Assembly: GCA_020425835.1 (NCBI GenBank)
Contig: JAGQRC010000002.1
Span: 1-28,217, forward strand
Direction: 5' to 3'
Length of the DNA: 28,217 nt
Source: Planctomycetota bacterium
GTDB lineage: Bacteria > Planctomycetota > UBA8108 > UBA1146 > JAJFFE01
The notes under the pieces are model-generated. The model was not told where the DNA came from, did not search any database, and saw only the letters and a program-made list of their open reading frames with translations. Made by a program: the position numbers and the translations under genes. Shown here one piece after another: positions 7,115-15,900 of the stretch; position 1 is the stretch's first letter, and each line of letters starts with the position of its first letter.

Positions 7115-9637
7115 GTGAACGAACTCGGAGTGACGCGGTTCCTCGCGATCACTGCCTGCTTCCTGTGGCTCGCGGCCGGAATCCGCCTCGGGGGCGAGGC
7201 CCTCGCATGGACGGCAGCGTTCGGAGCGATCGTCGGCGCGCTCGCTCTCGGGCGGCGACGCCGGGCTCGAGTGGTCCGCCCGGCTCCTCGAGCGGACTCG
7301 GTTTCGGTCTGCGAGTGGGCGGTGCACCGACTCTCGGTGGCGACTCGCGCCGCGCGAGTGGGGATCTGGGACTTCGACGTCGTGACCGGTGAGCTCTTCT
7401 GGGACGACACGATGTACCGGGTGTTCGACATCGACCCCTCCGTGCCGCCGAGCTACGAGCTCTGGAAGAACAGCGTCCACCCCGCCGATCGGGATCGAGC
7501 GGACCGGGAGTTCCGAGCCGCGCTCGACGGTAGCGGCCCCCCTTTCGACACCCAGTTCCGGCTCATCGACTCGCGTGGCGAAGTACGGTACGTCGATGCA
7601 GTGGCGCACATCGATCTCGACGACCAGGGCAAGCCGATCCGAGCCATCGGGACCAATGTCGATGTCACCGCGCGGGAGCGCACTCGCGAGCAACTCCGCA
7701 AGAACGAGCAGCTGCTCGAGGAGACGAGCCGACTGACGCGAGTGGGAGGCTGGGAGCTCGATCCGAAGAGCATGACCGTTCACTGGTCGCGCGAGGTGCG
7801 GCGCATCCACGGGGTGCCGGACGACTTCCGACCCGATCTCGAGACGGCGGTCGCGTTCTATCCGGACGACGGTCCCCGCGAGCAGATCCGGACTGCGGTC
7901 GAGCGCGGCATTCAGTTCGGAGAGTCCTGGGATCTCGAGACCGAGATCGAGACCGCCGAGGGTCGTCGCGTCTGGGTCCGAGCGATCGGCGCGGCGGAGT
8001 TCGAGAACGGGGAGTGTGTCCGCCTCGCGGGGACCTTCCAGGACATTCACGATCAATGGGAAGCGCGAGAAGCGCTACGGAAGAGCGAGGAACGGCTCGC
8101 GCTGGCGATCGAAGGATCGTCCGACGGACTCTGGGACTGGGACGTGGCGTCGGGGAAGGCCTGGTACTCACCCCGGATGCAGACACTGCTCGGTCATCCG
8201 GATGATGACTTGGAACCGCGCATCGAGGGCTGGTCGAGGCGCCTGCATCCCGACGACGCCGAGCGCGTTCTCGCTCACATCGCGCACTGCCTCGAGCGAA
8301 ACGGGCCCTGTGACGTCGAGTATCGAGCCCGGTCGTCGAATGGAGAGTACCGCTGGTTCCGGAGCCGGGGTCGCCTGATCCGCGACGACGAGGGCAGGCC
8401 CGTGCGCATGTGCGGCTCCTGCACGGATGTCACCGACCGCAAGCACGCGGAGCTCGCCCTGGTCGAGGAGCGAGACCGGGCGCGTGAAGCGAGTCGAGCG
8501 AAGAGCGAGTTCCTCGCGAACATGAGCCACGAGATCCGCACGCCGATGACGGCCATCCTCGGCTACGCCGACCTCCTGGATGACGAGAAACTGGAGGCGG
8601 GCGAGCGCGCGGAATTCGTTCGCACCATTCGCCGGAACGGAGAGTACCTCCTCGCGGTGATCAACGACATCCTCGATCTGTCGAGGATCGAGGCGGGCAA
8701 GCTGGAGCTGCGGCCGGAGCCCCTGGTGGTGAGAACGCTACTCGATGAGGTCGTCGACCTGCTCGCGGGCCGGGCGCAGGACCGAGGCATCGAGCTTCGA
8801 GCGGAGTCGTGCGACACCGCGCCAGAACGCGTCTTGGCCGACCGGTTCCGATTGCGACAGATCCTGGTCAACCTGGTCGGGAACGCGATCAAGTTCACCG
8901 AGGAGGGATCGGTGTCGCTTCGCGTGGACATCGATGCCACCGATGCGCTCCGCTTCGACGTGATCGACACGGGCATCGGCATCGAGGAGAGCCAGATCTC
9001 TCGCATCTTCGAGGCGTTCGAACAGGTCGACACGTCGACCACACGTCGTTACGGGGGGACCGGCCTCGGGCTGAAGATCTCGCGCGCCCTCACGGAGCGG
9101 ATGGGCGGGCGGCTCGAGGTCGAGTCGCGGCTCGGCGAGGGCAGCTCGTTCCGACTGCTCTTGCCGGGTGCACGGCAGCTCGAGGGGCAGGACGACTCCC
9201 CCGAGTCGGTCGGTCGTGTTTCCTCGGAGAAGGATTCCCCGCTCGACGGTCGACGGATCCTGGTCGCGGAGGATGGTCGCGACAATCAGAGGCTGATCCG
9301 ACACATCCTCTGTCGGGCCGGCGCTCAGGTGCAGCTCGCCGAGAACGGACGCTTGGCCGTCGAAGCGTTCCACGGCGCGGAGGCGAGCGGTGAGCCCTTC
9401 GACCTCGTTCTCATGGACATGCAGATGCCGGAGCTGGACGGATACGAGGCGACTCGACTGCTCCGGAGCGAAGGGGTGACCACGCCGATCATCGCCCTCA
9501 CCGCCCATGCGATGACCGGGGATCGAGATCGCTGCCTCGAGGCCGGCTGCAGCGACTTCCACAGCAAGCCCATCGATCGACCCGAGCTCCTCCGGACCTG
9601 CTCTCGTTGGATCGAGAGCGGGACACTCACCGTCTGA
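7115..9637 (+). CDS. Membrane-bound PAS-rich hybrid sensor histidine kinase
   Basis: An 840-aa hybrid two-component sensor. Residues ~6-22 and ~27-44 are two closely spaced hydrophobic helices, so almost no periplasmic part is present and sensing is probably cytoplasmic. Three PAS/PAC units follow at about 70-195, 205-325 and 330-455 (GIWDFDV, GGWELDP, GLWDWDV starts). HisKA has MSHEIRTPM with phosphoacceptor H472. The ATPase domain has N-box NLVGN (586-590), DTGIGI and GGTGLGL. A receiver domain (~712-830) has the phosphorylated D768 in LVLMDMQMPELDG and K818 in SKPI. There is no Hpt domain at the end, so a separate phosphotransfer protein or receiver must exist elsewhere. No partner response regulator lies next to it. 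Confidence 0.95.
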   Translation: MNELGVTRFLAITACFLWLAAGIRLGGEALAWTAAFGAIVGALALGRRRRARVVRPAPRADSVSVCEWAVHRLSVATRAARVGIWDFDVVTGELFWDDTMYRVFDIDPSVPPSYELWKNSVHPADRDRADREFRAALDGSGPPFDTQFRLIDSRGEVRYVDAVAHIDLDDQGKPIRAIGTNVDVTARERTREQLRKNEQLLEETSRLTRVGGWELDPKSMTVHWSREVRRIHGVPDDFRPDLETAVAFYPDDGPREQIRTAVERGIQFGESWDLETEIETAEGRRVWVRAIGAAEFENGECVRLAGTFQDIHDQWEAREALRKSEERLALAIEGSSDGLWDWDVASGKAWYSPRMQTLLGHPDDDLEPRIEGWSRRLHPDDAERVLAHIAHCLERNGPCDVEYRARSSNGEYRWFRSRGRLIRDDEGRPVRMCGSCTDVTDRKHAELALVEERDRAREASRAKSEFLANMSHEIRTPMTAILGYADLLDDEKLEAGERAEFVRTIRRNGEYLLAVINDILDLSRIEAGKLELRPEPLVVRTLLDEVVDLLAGRAQDRGIELRAESCDTAPERVLADRFRLRQILVNLVGNAIKFTEEGSVSLRVDIDATDALRFDVIDTGIGIEESQISRIFEAFEQVDTSTTRRYGGTGLGLKISRALTERMGGRLEVESRLGEGSSFRLLLPGARQLEGQDDSPESVGRVSSEKDSPLDGRRILVAEDGRDNQRLIRHILCRAGAQVQLAENGRLAVEAFHGAEASGEPFDLVLMDMQMPELDGYEATRLLRSEGVTTPIIALTAHAMTGDRDRCLEAGCSDFHSKPIDRPELLRTCSRWIESGTLTV

Positions 9638-9643
9638 AGCGCG

Positions 9644-9660
9644 GTGCCCGAGTTCGGCAC
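9644..9660 (+). terminator. Short hairpin directly after the histidine kinase stop
   Basis: GTGCC (9644-9648) and GGCAC (9656-9660) form a 5-bp stem 6 nt after the stop codon, with further G-C pairing possible outside it. There is no T run, so this is a weak call. Confidence 0.25.
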
Positions 9661-9802
9661 GCCGTCAGGGGTGGGCGACGGGCGGCAGCTCCGGGGCGAC
9701 GGGAAGAATGCAGGACAGGGCGCATGGAAGAGGTGCGCACTGTCCTCGACCGACGTGACGTCGAACGCCCACAGCGAGAGTCCGAGCGGAGCATAGGTGC
9801 TC

Positions 9803-9832
9803 TTGTGTCGACTCGAGAACGTCCACTACCCT
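9803..9832 (+). promoter_or_regulatory. Weak promoter candidate before the SGNH esterase gene
   Basis: TTGTGT (9803-9808) and TACCCT (9827-9832) are 18 nt apart, and the -10 box ends 36 nt before the chosen start at 9869. Each box keeps only about half of the consensus. Confidence 0.2.
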
Positions 9833-9868
9833 CGCCGAACCGAAGCCCGGATGGAAGGTGTGAACGAC

Positions 9869-11068
9869 ATGGAGCAGGTCCGTGGAAGCAGGTCGCGGCT
9901 CGTCGCCTTGGTCCTCGTCTTGGCCTCGGCCGGGGCAGAGCTCTGGGCCGACGAAGCGCCCGGTCCCGTCAAGGTGTTCATCCTGGCCGGGCAGTCCAAC
10001 ATGCAGGGGCATGCGCACGTTCGGACCCTGGAGGCGCTGGCGTTGGACCCGGAGTCCGCGTCGATCGCGACGGAGCTCTGCGATGCGAGCGGTCGGCCGC
10101 GCGTCTGCGATGACGTCTGGATCTCATCGCTCTCGTCCGGTGGTGTGAGGACGGGGCGTTTGACCGCAGGGTTCGGGGCGGACGAGAACAAGATCGGGCC
10201 GGAGTTCGCGTTCGGTGTGACCGCGCGAAAACGGCTCGGTGTCCCCATCGTCATCATCAAGGCAGCCTGGGGCGGCAAGAGCCTGCACACCGATTTCCGT
10301 CCACCGAGCGCGGGTCCCTACATCTTCACCGAAGCGCAGAAGTCCAGGATCGAGAAGCGAGGGGATGATCCCGACGAGGCTCGGGCAGAGAAGGAGCGGG
10401 CGACCGGACTCTACTACCGACGGATGGTGGAGCACGTGAGGTCGGTGCTCGCGGATCTCTCGGCGTTGGTTCCGGGTTATGACGCGACCCGGGGTTACGA
10501 GCTCGCCGGGTTCGTCTGGTTCCAGGGTTGGAACGACATGGTCGACGGGGACGCCTACCCGCTTCGGGATGAGGTCGGTGGATACGACGCCTACTCGGTG
10601 GTGCTGACCCACTTCATCGACGATGTGAGAAGGGACCTCTCCGCGCCGGAGCTTCCCTTCGTGATCGGCGTGATGGGTGTCGGTGGACCCACGACACAGT
10701 TCGGGCCGGATGAGCAACGGAGCCGAGCGGTCCAACAGCGATTCCGCGATGCGATGGCGGCGCCCGCATCGGATCCGCGCTTCGCGGGAACGGTGACCGC
10801 GGTTCGGACGGAGGCCTTCTGGGACATCGAGCTCGGTCGGCTCTGGACCCGCGACCAGAAGCTCCGGCGCGCTCTCGAGGAGAGACGTGAGAAGGGCGAG
10901 ATCAGCCGCGCCGAGGAAGAGGCACAACTGGAGGAAGCACGTGCCGCCGCCTTTGCCCCGCGGGAGCGTACCCTCCTCGAGAAGGGCGTCTCCAACGCGG
11001 AGTACCACTACCTCGGTTCGGCGAAGATCCTATCGAAGATCGGCCGCGCCTTCGCAGAACCTCTCTGA
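9869..11068 (+). CDS. Secreted SGNH hydrolase, sialate O-acetylesterase-like (SASA family)
   Basis: A 399-aa protein. ATG 9869 is chosen because GGAAGGTG (9853-9860) lies 8 nt upstream and gives a clean signal peptide (RLVALVLVLASAGA, cleavage near LWA at 27). The mature protein opens with VFILAGQSNMQG; S43 in GQSN is the expected nucleophile of this carbohydrate-esterase family. Further family blocks are GPEFAFG, IIKAAWGGKSL and GFVWFQGWNDM, and the C-terminal EYHYLGSAKI probably supplies the catalytic His. Family members remove acetyl groups from sugars, and secreted forms are abundant in polysaccharide degraders. Here there is no neighbouring sulfatase or glycoside hydrolase to name the substrate. 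The last codons lie inside a 20-nt tandem duplication. Confidence 0.9.
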   Translation: MEQVRGSRSRLVALVLVLASAGAELWADEAPGPVKVFILAGQSNMQGHAHVRTLEALALDPESASIATELCDASGRPRVCDDVWISSLSSGGVRTGRLTAGFGADENKIGPEFAFGVTARKRLGVPIVIIKAAWGGKSLHTDFRPPSAGPYIFTEAQKSRIEKRGDDPDEARAEKERATGLYYRRMVEHVRSVLADLSALVPGYDATRGYELAGFVWFQGWNDMVDGDAYPLRDEVGGYDAYSVVLTHFIDDVRRDLSAPELPFVIGVMGVGGPTTQFGPDEQRSRAVQQRFRDAMAAPASDPRFAGTVTAVRTEAFWDIELGRLWTRDQKLRRALEERREKGEISRAEEEAQLEEARAAAFAPRERTLLEKGVSNAEYHYLGSAKILSKIGRAFAEPL

Positions 11069-11094
11069 CAGACACAGAACCTCTCTGACAGACA
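11055..11094 (+). repeat. Perfect 20-nt tandem duplication over the esterase stop codon
   Basis: CAGAACCTCTCTGACAGACA occurs twice in direct succession (11055-11074 and 11075-11094). The TGA stop at 11066-11068 is in the first copy. The stop and the residues before it are thus repeated downstream, so loss of one copy would leave the protein end unchanged. Confidence 0.9.
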
Positions 11095-11102
11095 CGGCAC
11101 AA

Positions 11103-11121
11103 GTGCTTGGGGGAGAAGCAC
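11103..11121 (+). terminator. Small hairpin downstream of the esterase gene
   Basis: GTGCTT (11103-11108) pairs with AAGCAC (11116-11121) around a 7-nt purine loop. No T tract follows. It may be a weak terminator between the esterase and the convergent transposase gene. The remaining DNA to 11290 shows nothing I can name. Confidence 0.25.
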
Positions 11122-11290
11122 CTGGCTGGGCTTGCCTCCTTCTTCGGATGTCCTCGTTCCGCCGGCGGTAGAGTCGCCTGACGTTCGAGTGTCGCAGCCC
11201 GCCCCGTGAGTTCTCGCCCTCCGTCGCACTGCCATGCGAGCACCACCCTTCTTCATGATGGCGACACCGAGCCATACATCGCGTGACGCG

Positions 11291-11333
11291 CGAGCCGAGA
11301 GCCTGGCCGGAATGTGCTTCCGACCAAAAGCTA
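11291..11333 (-). repeat. Dispersed TAG/CATTCCGG repeat, diverged copy D at the transposase 3' end
   Basis: On the minus strand this runs from the transposase stop TAG, through 16 nt, to CATTCCGGCC, then AGGCTCTCGG. TAG-C, the 16-nt spacing and the ten-base CATTCCGGCC block match the other copies. The middle (CTTTTGGTCGGAAGCA) does not, and the GAGAGCC block appears in inverted form (GGCTCTC). CGGAA...TTCCG can form a 5-bp hairpin here. The relationship is probable but weaker than among the other three copies. Confidence 0.45.
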
Positions 11334-12464
11334 CCCCGCTTGTCTCATTGCGGCGACGCGCACACCAAATGTCACACGGTAGCCATATGTGCCGAGCGGG
11401 AAGATTGTCCTGCGCTGCCCCGAGAGCCAACGTCCCCTCGCCGCCTCGAAATCGGTCTCGAACTGCCGAGTGTCCTCGATCGCTCGACGCAAGAGCTCAC
11501 GATTGCGTGTCGCGTAGCGAGGACTGAGACGAGCGCGCTGGCTGTGGCCTCGCTTCGTCCGCGGCTGCGCGAGCACGGTGCTCGCGCCCGCGAGCGATTG
11601 GTCCGCCTTGGACTGGACATCGAGGAGCCAACTCACCATCGCGTCGTACGTCTGCTTGTAGAGCTGTTCGATGAACTCGACGTCGATCTCGGGTTCGTCG
11701 GACGCCTCGAAGGGGAACAGTTCGAGTTCGACGACTTCGGGTCGCCGCTTCGAGAAGTAGACCGACGGACGCTCGGCTCGAATCGTGGTGCCCCAGTCGA
11801 TCCGTGCCGAAGTGAGTCCGGGCCAATCCTCCGGGAGCGTCTGCCCGGCCGCCAGAGGGTTCAACTCGGTGTAGACGCCGAAGCGGATTTTGGCGTCGAG
11901 GTCGAGGAGGCGAACGGCGCTGTATCGCTCCGGATCCCAGATGCGTTGCTTCTCCTGGAGGAGTTCTTGAATCGCCTTCGAGGACTCGTGGAGGAACTCT
12001 CGCATGAAGTCGGGAATCCGACCTTCGGGGTCGGTCACCACGAGGTGGAGGTGGTTCGACATCATGCAGAAGTGGTGGACCCTGACCCGGTACCGCTTCG
12101 ACTTGAGCGCGAGGAGGTAGATCAGGATCGCATTGATCTCCTCGGACGGGCGGATCAGGAACAGGTCGCAGAGGCACTTCTTCGTGAGGAGATAGGTGGC
12201 GCCAGGAATGATCTCGCGATGACGACAGCGGAGATCGGGACCACCTCCGGAACGCGTGGAATCGCTGGGCTTTGATAGCGCGGACCCGTCGACAGCGAGG
12301 TACTCGTTGATCGCTTCACGACAAGCCTGCGTGCTCGAGCCGTATCGCGGACGATGAACCCGTTCTTCTGCGAGATCGAGCCTGGCTGTGCGCGACGTCG
12401 GGTACTGCGATGGCTGGCGGCGACCGGCGATGCGGCTCTCGCGCATGAGCTTGGATGGGGACAA
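11331..12464 (-). CDS. REP-associated-type tyrosine (Y1/HUH) transposase
   Basis: A 377-aa protein of the IS200-like Y1 transposase group. The start is a rare TTG at 12464, preferred over ATG 12446 because AGGAGG lies 8 nt upstream (12473-12478). The catalytic core starts near LRCRHREIIPGATYLLT, the family's usual opening. The HUH metal-binding motif is MMSNHLHLVV with H138 and H140. YTELNPLAAG (Y198) corresponds to the YIxxNPVRAG block of REP-associated transposases. The protein extends about 170 residues beyond that block, longer than minimal family members, with an acidic then basic C-terminal region. Such enzymes nick single-stranded DNA at short palindromic repeats. The gene stop is the TAG of the repeat at 11291-11333. 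No flanking IS ends are otherwise visible. Confidence 0.85.
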   Translation of the reverse strand: MSPSKLMRESRIAGRRQPSQYPTSRTARLDLAEERVHRPRYGSSTQACREAINEYLAVDGSALSKPSDSTRSGGGPDLRCRHREIIPGATYLLTKKCLCDLFLIRPSEEINAILIYLLALKSKRYRVRVHHFCMMSNHLHLVVTDPEGRIPDFMREFLHESSKAIQELLQEKQRIWDPERYSAVRLLDLDAKIRFGVYTELNPLAAGQTLPEDWPGLTSARIDWGTTIRAERPSVYFSKRRPEVVELELFPFEASDEPEIDVEFIEQLYKQTYDAMVSWLLDVQSKADQSLAGASTVLAQPRTKRGHSQRARLSPRYATRNRELLRRAIEDTRQFETDFEAARGRWLSGQRRTIFPLGTYGYRVTFGVRVAAMRQAG

Positions 12465-12472
12465 TGCGAGGT

Positions 12473-12478
12473 CCTCCT
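12473..12478 (-). promoter_or_regulatory. Consensus ribosome binding site deciding a TTG start
   Basis: The minus strand reads AGGAGG, then 8 nt, then TTG (12464). No ribosome binding site of this quality precedes the ATG 18 nt further in, so TTG initiation of the transposase is likely and would keep expression low. Confidence 0.55.
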
Positions 12479-12560
12479 GTTCGGAGTGCCTCTTGGCCAG
12501 GCAGGTACGGCCGAGAATAGGGATCGAGAGCGGTGGTGCAAGCTCGTTCGTGGAAGTTCG

Positions 12561-12944
12561 CTAACAAACTCGAGATCGGCCGTGTCTGTCACGGATGGTG
12601 GGGAGGCCGCAGTGGGCGCAGTGTTGGGCGGTGGGAGTTCGGAGGAGCCGGCCGCAGCCCGAGCAGAGCGGGCCCCAGTCGGAGCGCCGGTGGTGGTGGA
12701 TGGCTTGGAGGGGAACGCGGTCGAAGCCGGTGATCCGATGGAACTCTACCTGAGCTCGCGTGACGAGTTCGTTCGTCGCGGCGCGCGGGTCGCATCCGTG
12801 CGCCTGCCGATACTCCTGGATCTGACGGATCGAGTCGCTCAGGAGCGATGAGATGCACGACCACTCCGTCTCATCGAGGAAGGGCATGACGCATTGGCAC
12901 CGCCAGCAGTCGTGGAACTCTACTCGGACGCCTCTCCACTCCAC
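12561..12944 (-). CDS. Small zinc-ribbon protein of unknown function
   Basis: A 127-aa protein read from GTG 12944; the next start (ATG 12887) would remove the N-terminal cysteines. The N-terminus has C13, C16 and C18 (DCWRCQC) directly before MPFLDETEW, and the C-terminus has a zinc ribbon CSGC (94-97) and CAHC (109-112) with RLLRTP between. The layout resembles a known family of uncharacterised bacterial proteins (C-x-C-x-MPxLDExEW ... HHxxxxxGPxCxxCGxxLRTPxAxxCxxCG), recognised from memory. It starts 45 nt after the kinase gene stop and ends 96 nt before the transposase start, all on the same strand. A regulatory or protein-binding role is possible, but no function is shown. Confidence 0.7.
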   Translation of the reverse strand: MEWRGVRVEFHDCWRCQCVMPFLDETEWSCISSLLSDSIRQIQEYRQAHGCDPRAATNELVTRAQVEFHRITGFDRVPLQAIHHHRRSDWGPLCSGCGRLLRTPTAQHCAHCGLPTIRDRHGRSRVC

Positions 12945-12989
12945 ACTTGCGGCCCGGTGACTGCACCCGAGCGCCGACCACTCGCCGGC

Positions 12990-15900
12990 TCACGATGCCG
13001 TCATCCACGCCCATGCCTCGACGGGAGTCGAGGCCCATCCCTCGCGCCACGCCTTCTCGAACTGCGTCTCGCCGAGACCCCCTCGCAGCTTCTCGATGGC
13101 CCGGTCCACCCGCTCGCGGCGTGCGAACGAGAGGGGCGTGGCGAGGCGCTCGCGTTGCACTTCGGAAGCGGCCACGAGTCGGACCGCCTCGTGCAACCGG
13201 CCTCCTGCATCTCGACCGAGTGCCGCGGCCTCGCACAACGCTTGCAGCCCGAGCGGGTCGCGCTCACCGGGATGCAGTTCGAGAGCATCGAGAAGGTGTC
13301 GGCGTGCCCGACCGAGGTCCCCTCGATCCAACGCGGCGAGACTCGCGCCGATGGCGTTCTTCGCCGCCCAGGCGCGATGCCCGAGTCGCTCGTTCTCGAG
13401 TCGGGCGCGGTCGAAGAGTGCGAACGCGCGCTCGAAGTCGCGCGCGGCCGTCGCCACTTCTCCTTCGTTGTGATCGAGAGCTGCTCCGAGGTATCGATCT
13501 CCCGAGGTGAGCACCCGAGCCTCGGCGAAGTGTCGCGCGGCGTCGTCGAAGCGACCCTCCTTCAGATCGATCACACCGAGCGAGGTTCGCGCGTGCCCCT
13601 TCGCCAGCGGGCGATCGAGGGGCTCGAGCTCCTCGAGTGCATCGTGGAGGCGAATCCGCGCGACGTCGTAGTCACCGAAGTGGAGCGCGGCGATCGCGCT
13701 CCCGTGCAGCGCGGAAGCGTGCCCCACCGGATCGTCGAGCGCACTCCACATCTCGAGAGCGTGCTCGTAGGCCAGACGCGACGCGCGCGCATCGCACTGC
13801 GCCTGCGCCAACAAACCGACGCACTCGAGCGCGCCGGCCGCCTCCACCGACGCTCCCGGCAGAGGCGTCGAGAGCTCCTCGGCCAACCGTCGTCCCTCCT
13901 GCCAGTGGCCGCGCAGGAGCCAGTAGCGGTACAACGAACGAACGAGGCGCAGCCCCGTCCTCACCTGCTCCGGATCGCCCGACCGTCGGCAGCTGCGTAC
14001 GGCCTCGACGATGTCGGCATGATCCGCATCGATCGCCCGCAGCGCCTCCGCCTCGTCCGGACCGCGCAGCCGCGATGTCCAACTCTCGACCCGGTTCGAG
14101 AAGTAGCGCCGGTGTCGCTCTGCGATCTCGCCCTGCTCGGACGTTTCGCCCTCGCTCCAACGACTCTGCGCGTACACGCGAACCGGATCGAGCAGTCGAT
14201 AGCGAATTCCCCGGAGCCCGTCGCCCGGTCGACACTGGACGAGGCAACGATCGACGAGCCGTCCGACGACCCGTGACACCGGCTCCGGTCGTCCCACCCC
14301 CACGATCGCTTCGATCGCTTCCCCATCGAAGTCGCCGCGAAAGACCGCGATCCTCCGGAACACCCGTCGCTCGCTCTCGTCGAGCAACTCGTAGCTCCAG
14401 TCGAACAACGTCTCCAACGTGCACTGGCGGTCGGTCCGCTCCGTCGGCCGTCGCCGACGCGCGAGCTCCCGGAGATCGTCGAGCCGAGCCGCGATGTCCG
14501 CGACGGTCCCCTCTCGCGTGCGCGCAGCGGCCAACTCGATCCCCAGCGGGAGTCCGCCGAGACGTCGACAGATCTGCGCGACCATCGGTACTGCCTCGTC
14601 GTGGATAGCGACGCCCGCCATCGTCGCACGATCGATGAAGAGACTCACGGTGGGGTTGGCCCGCAGCCCGCGGACGTCGAGGTCGTTCGCGGAGTCCGGC
14701 ACCGGAAGTGGATCGACGCGAAACACTCGCTCCGTCTCCAGAGCGAGTTCCTCGCGACTCGTCGCGAGAATCCCGAGCGATGGACAGTCGGCGAGGAGCG
14801 CATCCGTGACGCGTGCGACGCCGTCTCGACATCGCTCGCAGTTGTCGAGGAGGAGGAGCAACGACCGCGCGCCGATCTCCTCGGCGACCGACTCCAGTGC
14901 ACTTCGGCCCGGCCGATCGGCGACGCCGAGCGCGCGGGCGCACGCCTCGGCGACACCTTCATCATCGTCGCTCGGCTCGATGCTCGACAGGTCGACGAAC
15001 CAGACGCCGCCCGGGAATCGACCGACTCCACGATGCACCATCTCCAACGCGAGTCGCGTCTTCCCCGAACCTCCGGGCCCGACCAGACTGACGACGACAC
15101 CGGGTCGGACACGCTCGGCCAGCGCCGCGAGATCCTGCTCGCGGCCGACGAAGCTCGTCGCCGACCGCGGCAGCCGCGGCGGCCGTTTCGCGAGCCGTGT
15201 TCGCTCGCGCGCATGCGCGTAGGGAAGGAGCGCGGCGCGGAACTCGTCGAAACCACGAAGTCGTTCGTCGACTTCCTTCCGGAGCGATCCCCGAAGAAGC
15301 GCCGTCACGTCGGTCGGCAGGGTCGACGGGAGGAGCGACCAGTCGGGATCGGACTCTTCCGCTCGTCGCCAGCGTTCGAAGGGGTCCTCGCCACCGAATG
15401 CGAGAGCGCCGGTGAGACACTCGAACAAGACACATCCGAACGAGAAGACGTCCGCGCGTCCGTCGACCACGTCCCCCCGCGCCTGCTCGGGGCTCATGTA
15501 GCCCGGGGTCCCCACCACCGCGCGCCGCGCCTCCGTTCCTGGACGCGCCGGCCACGTGAGCCACTCCGGGGCGCGGTCCTCGGTGAAGAGCGCGAGACCG
15601 AAATCGAGAACGATCGCCCCGCGCTCGGGATGCAGCACGATGTTGCTGGGCTTGAGATCGCGATGGACGACGCCGACCCGATGTGCCGCGGCGAGCGCCC
15701 CGGCGACCTGTCCACCGATCGCGAGCGCTTCGTCGACTCCGAGGGATCGCGCCATCAACGCGGCGTCCAACGGGGGCCCGTCGATCCACTCCATGGTGAT
15801 GAACGGTCGATCGCGCTCCACCTCGAGAGAGTGCACGGTGGCGATGTTCGGATGACCGAACGCGGCGAGCGCGCGCGCTTCCGACTCGAACCGCGCCCGA

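Noticed and set aside
11291..12478. Complete IS200/IS605 insertion sequence
   Set aside because: Only the transposase and one candidate 3' element are visible. No matching 5' subterminal hairpin or second copy could be found, so I call only the gene and the repeat.
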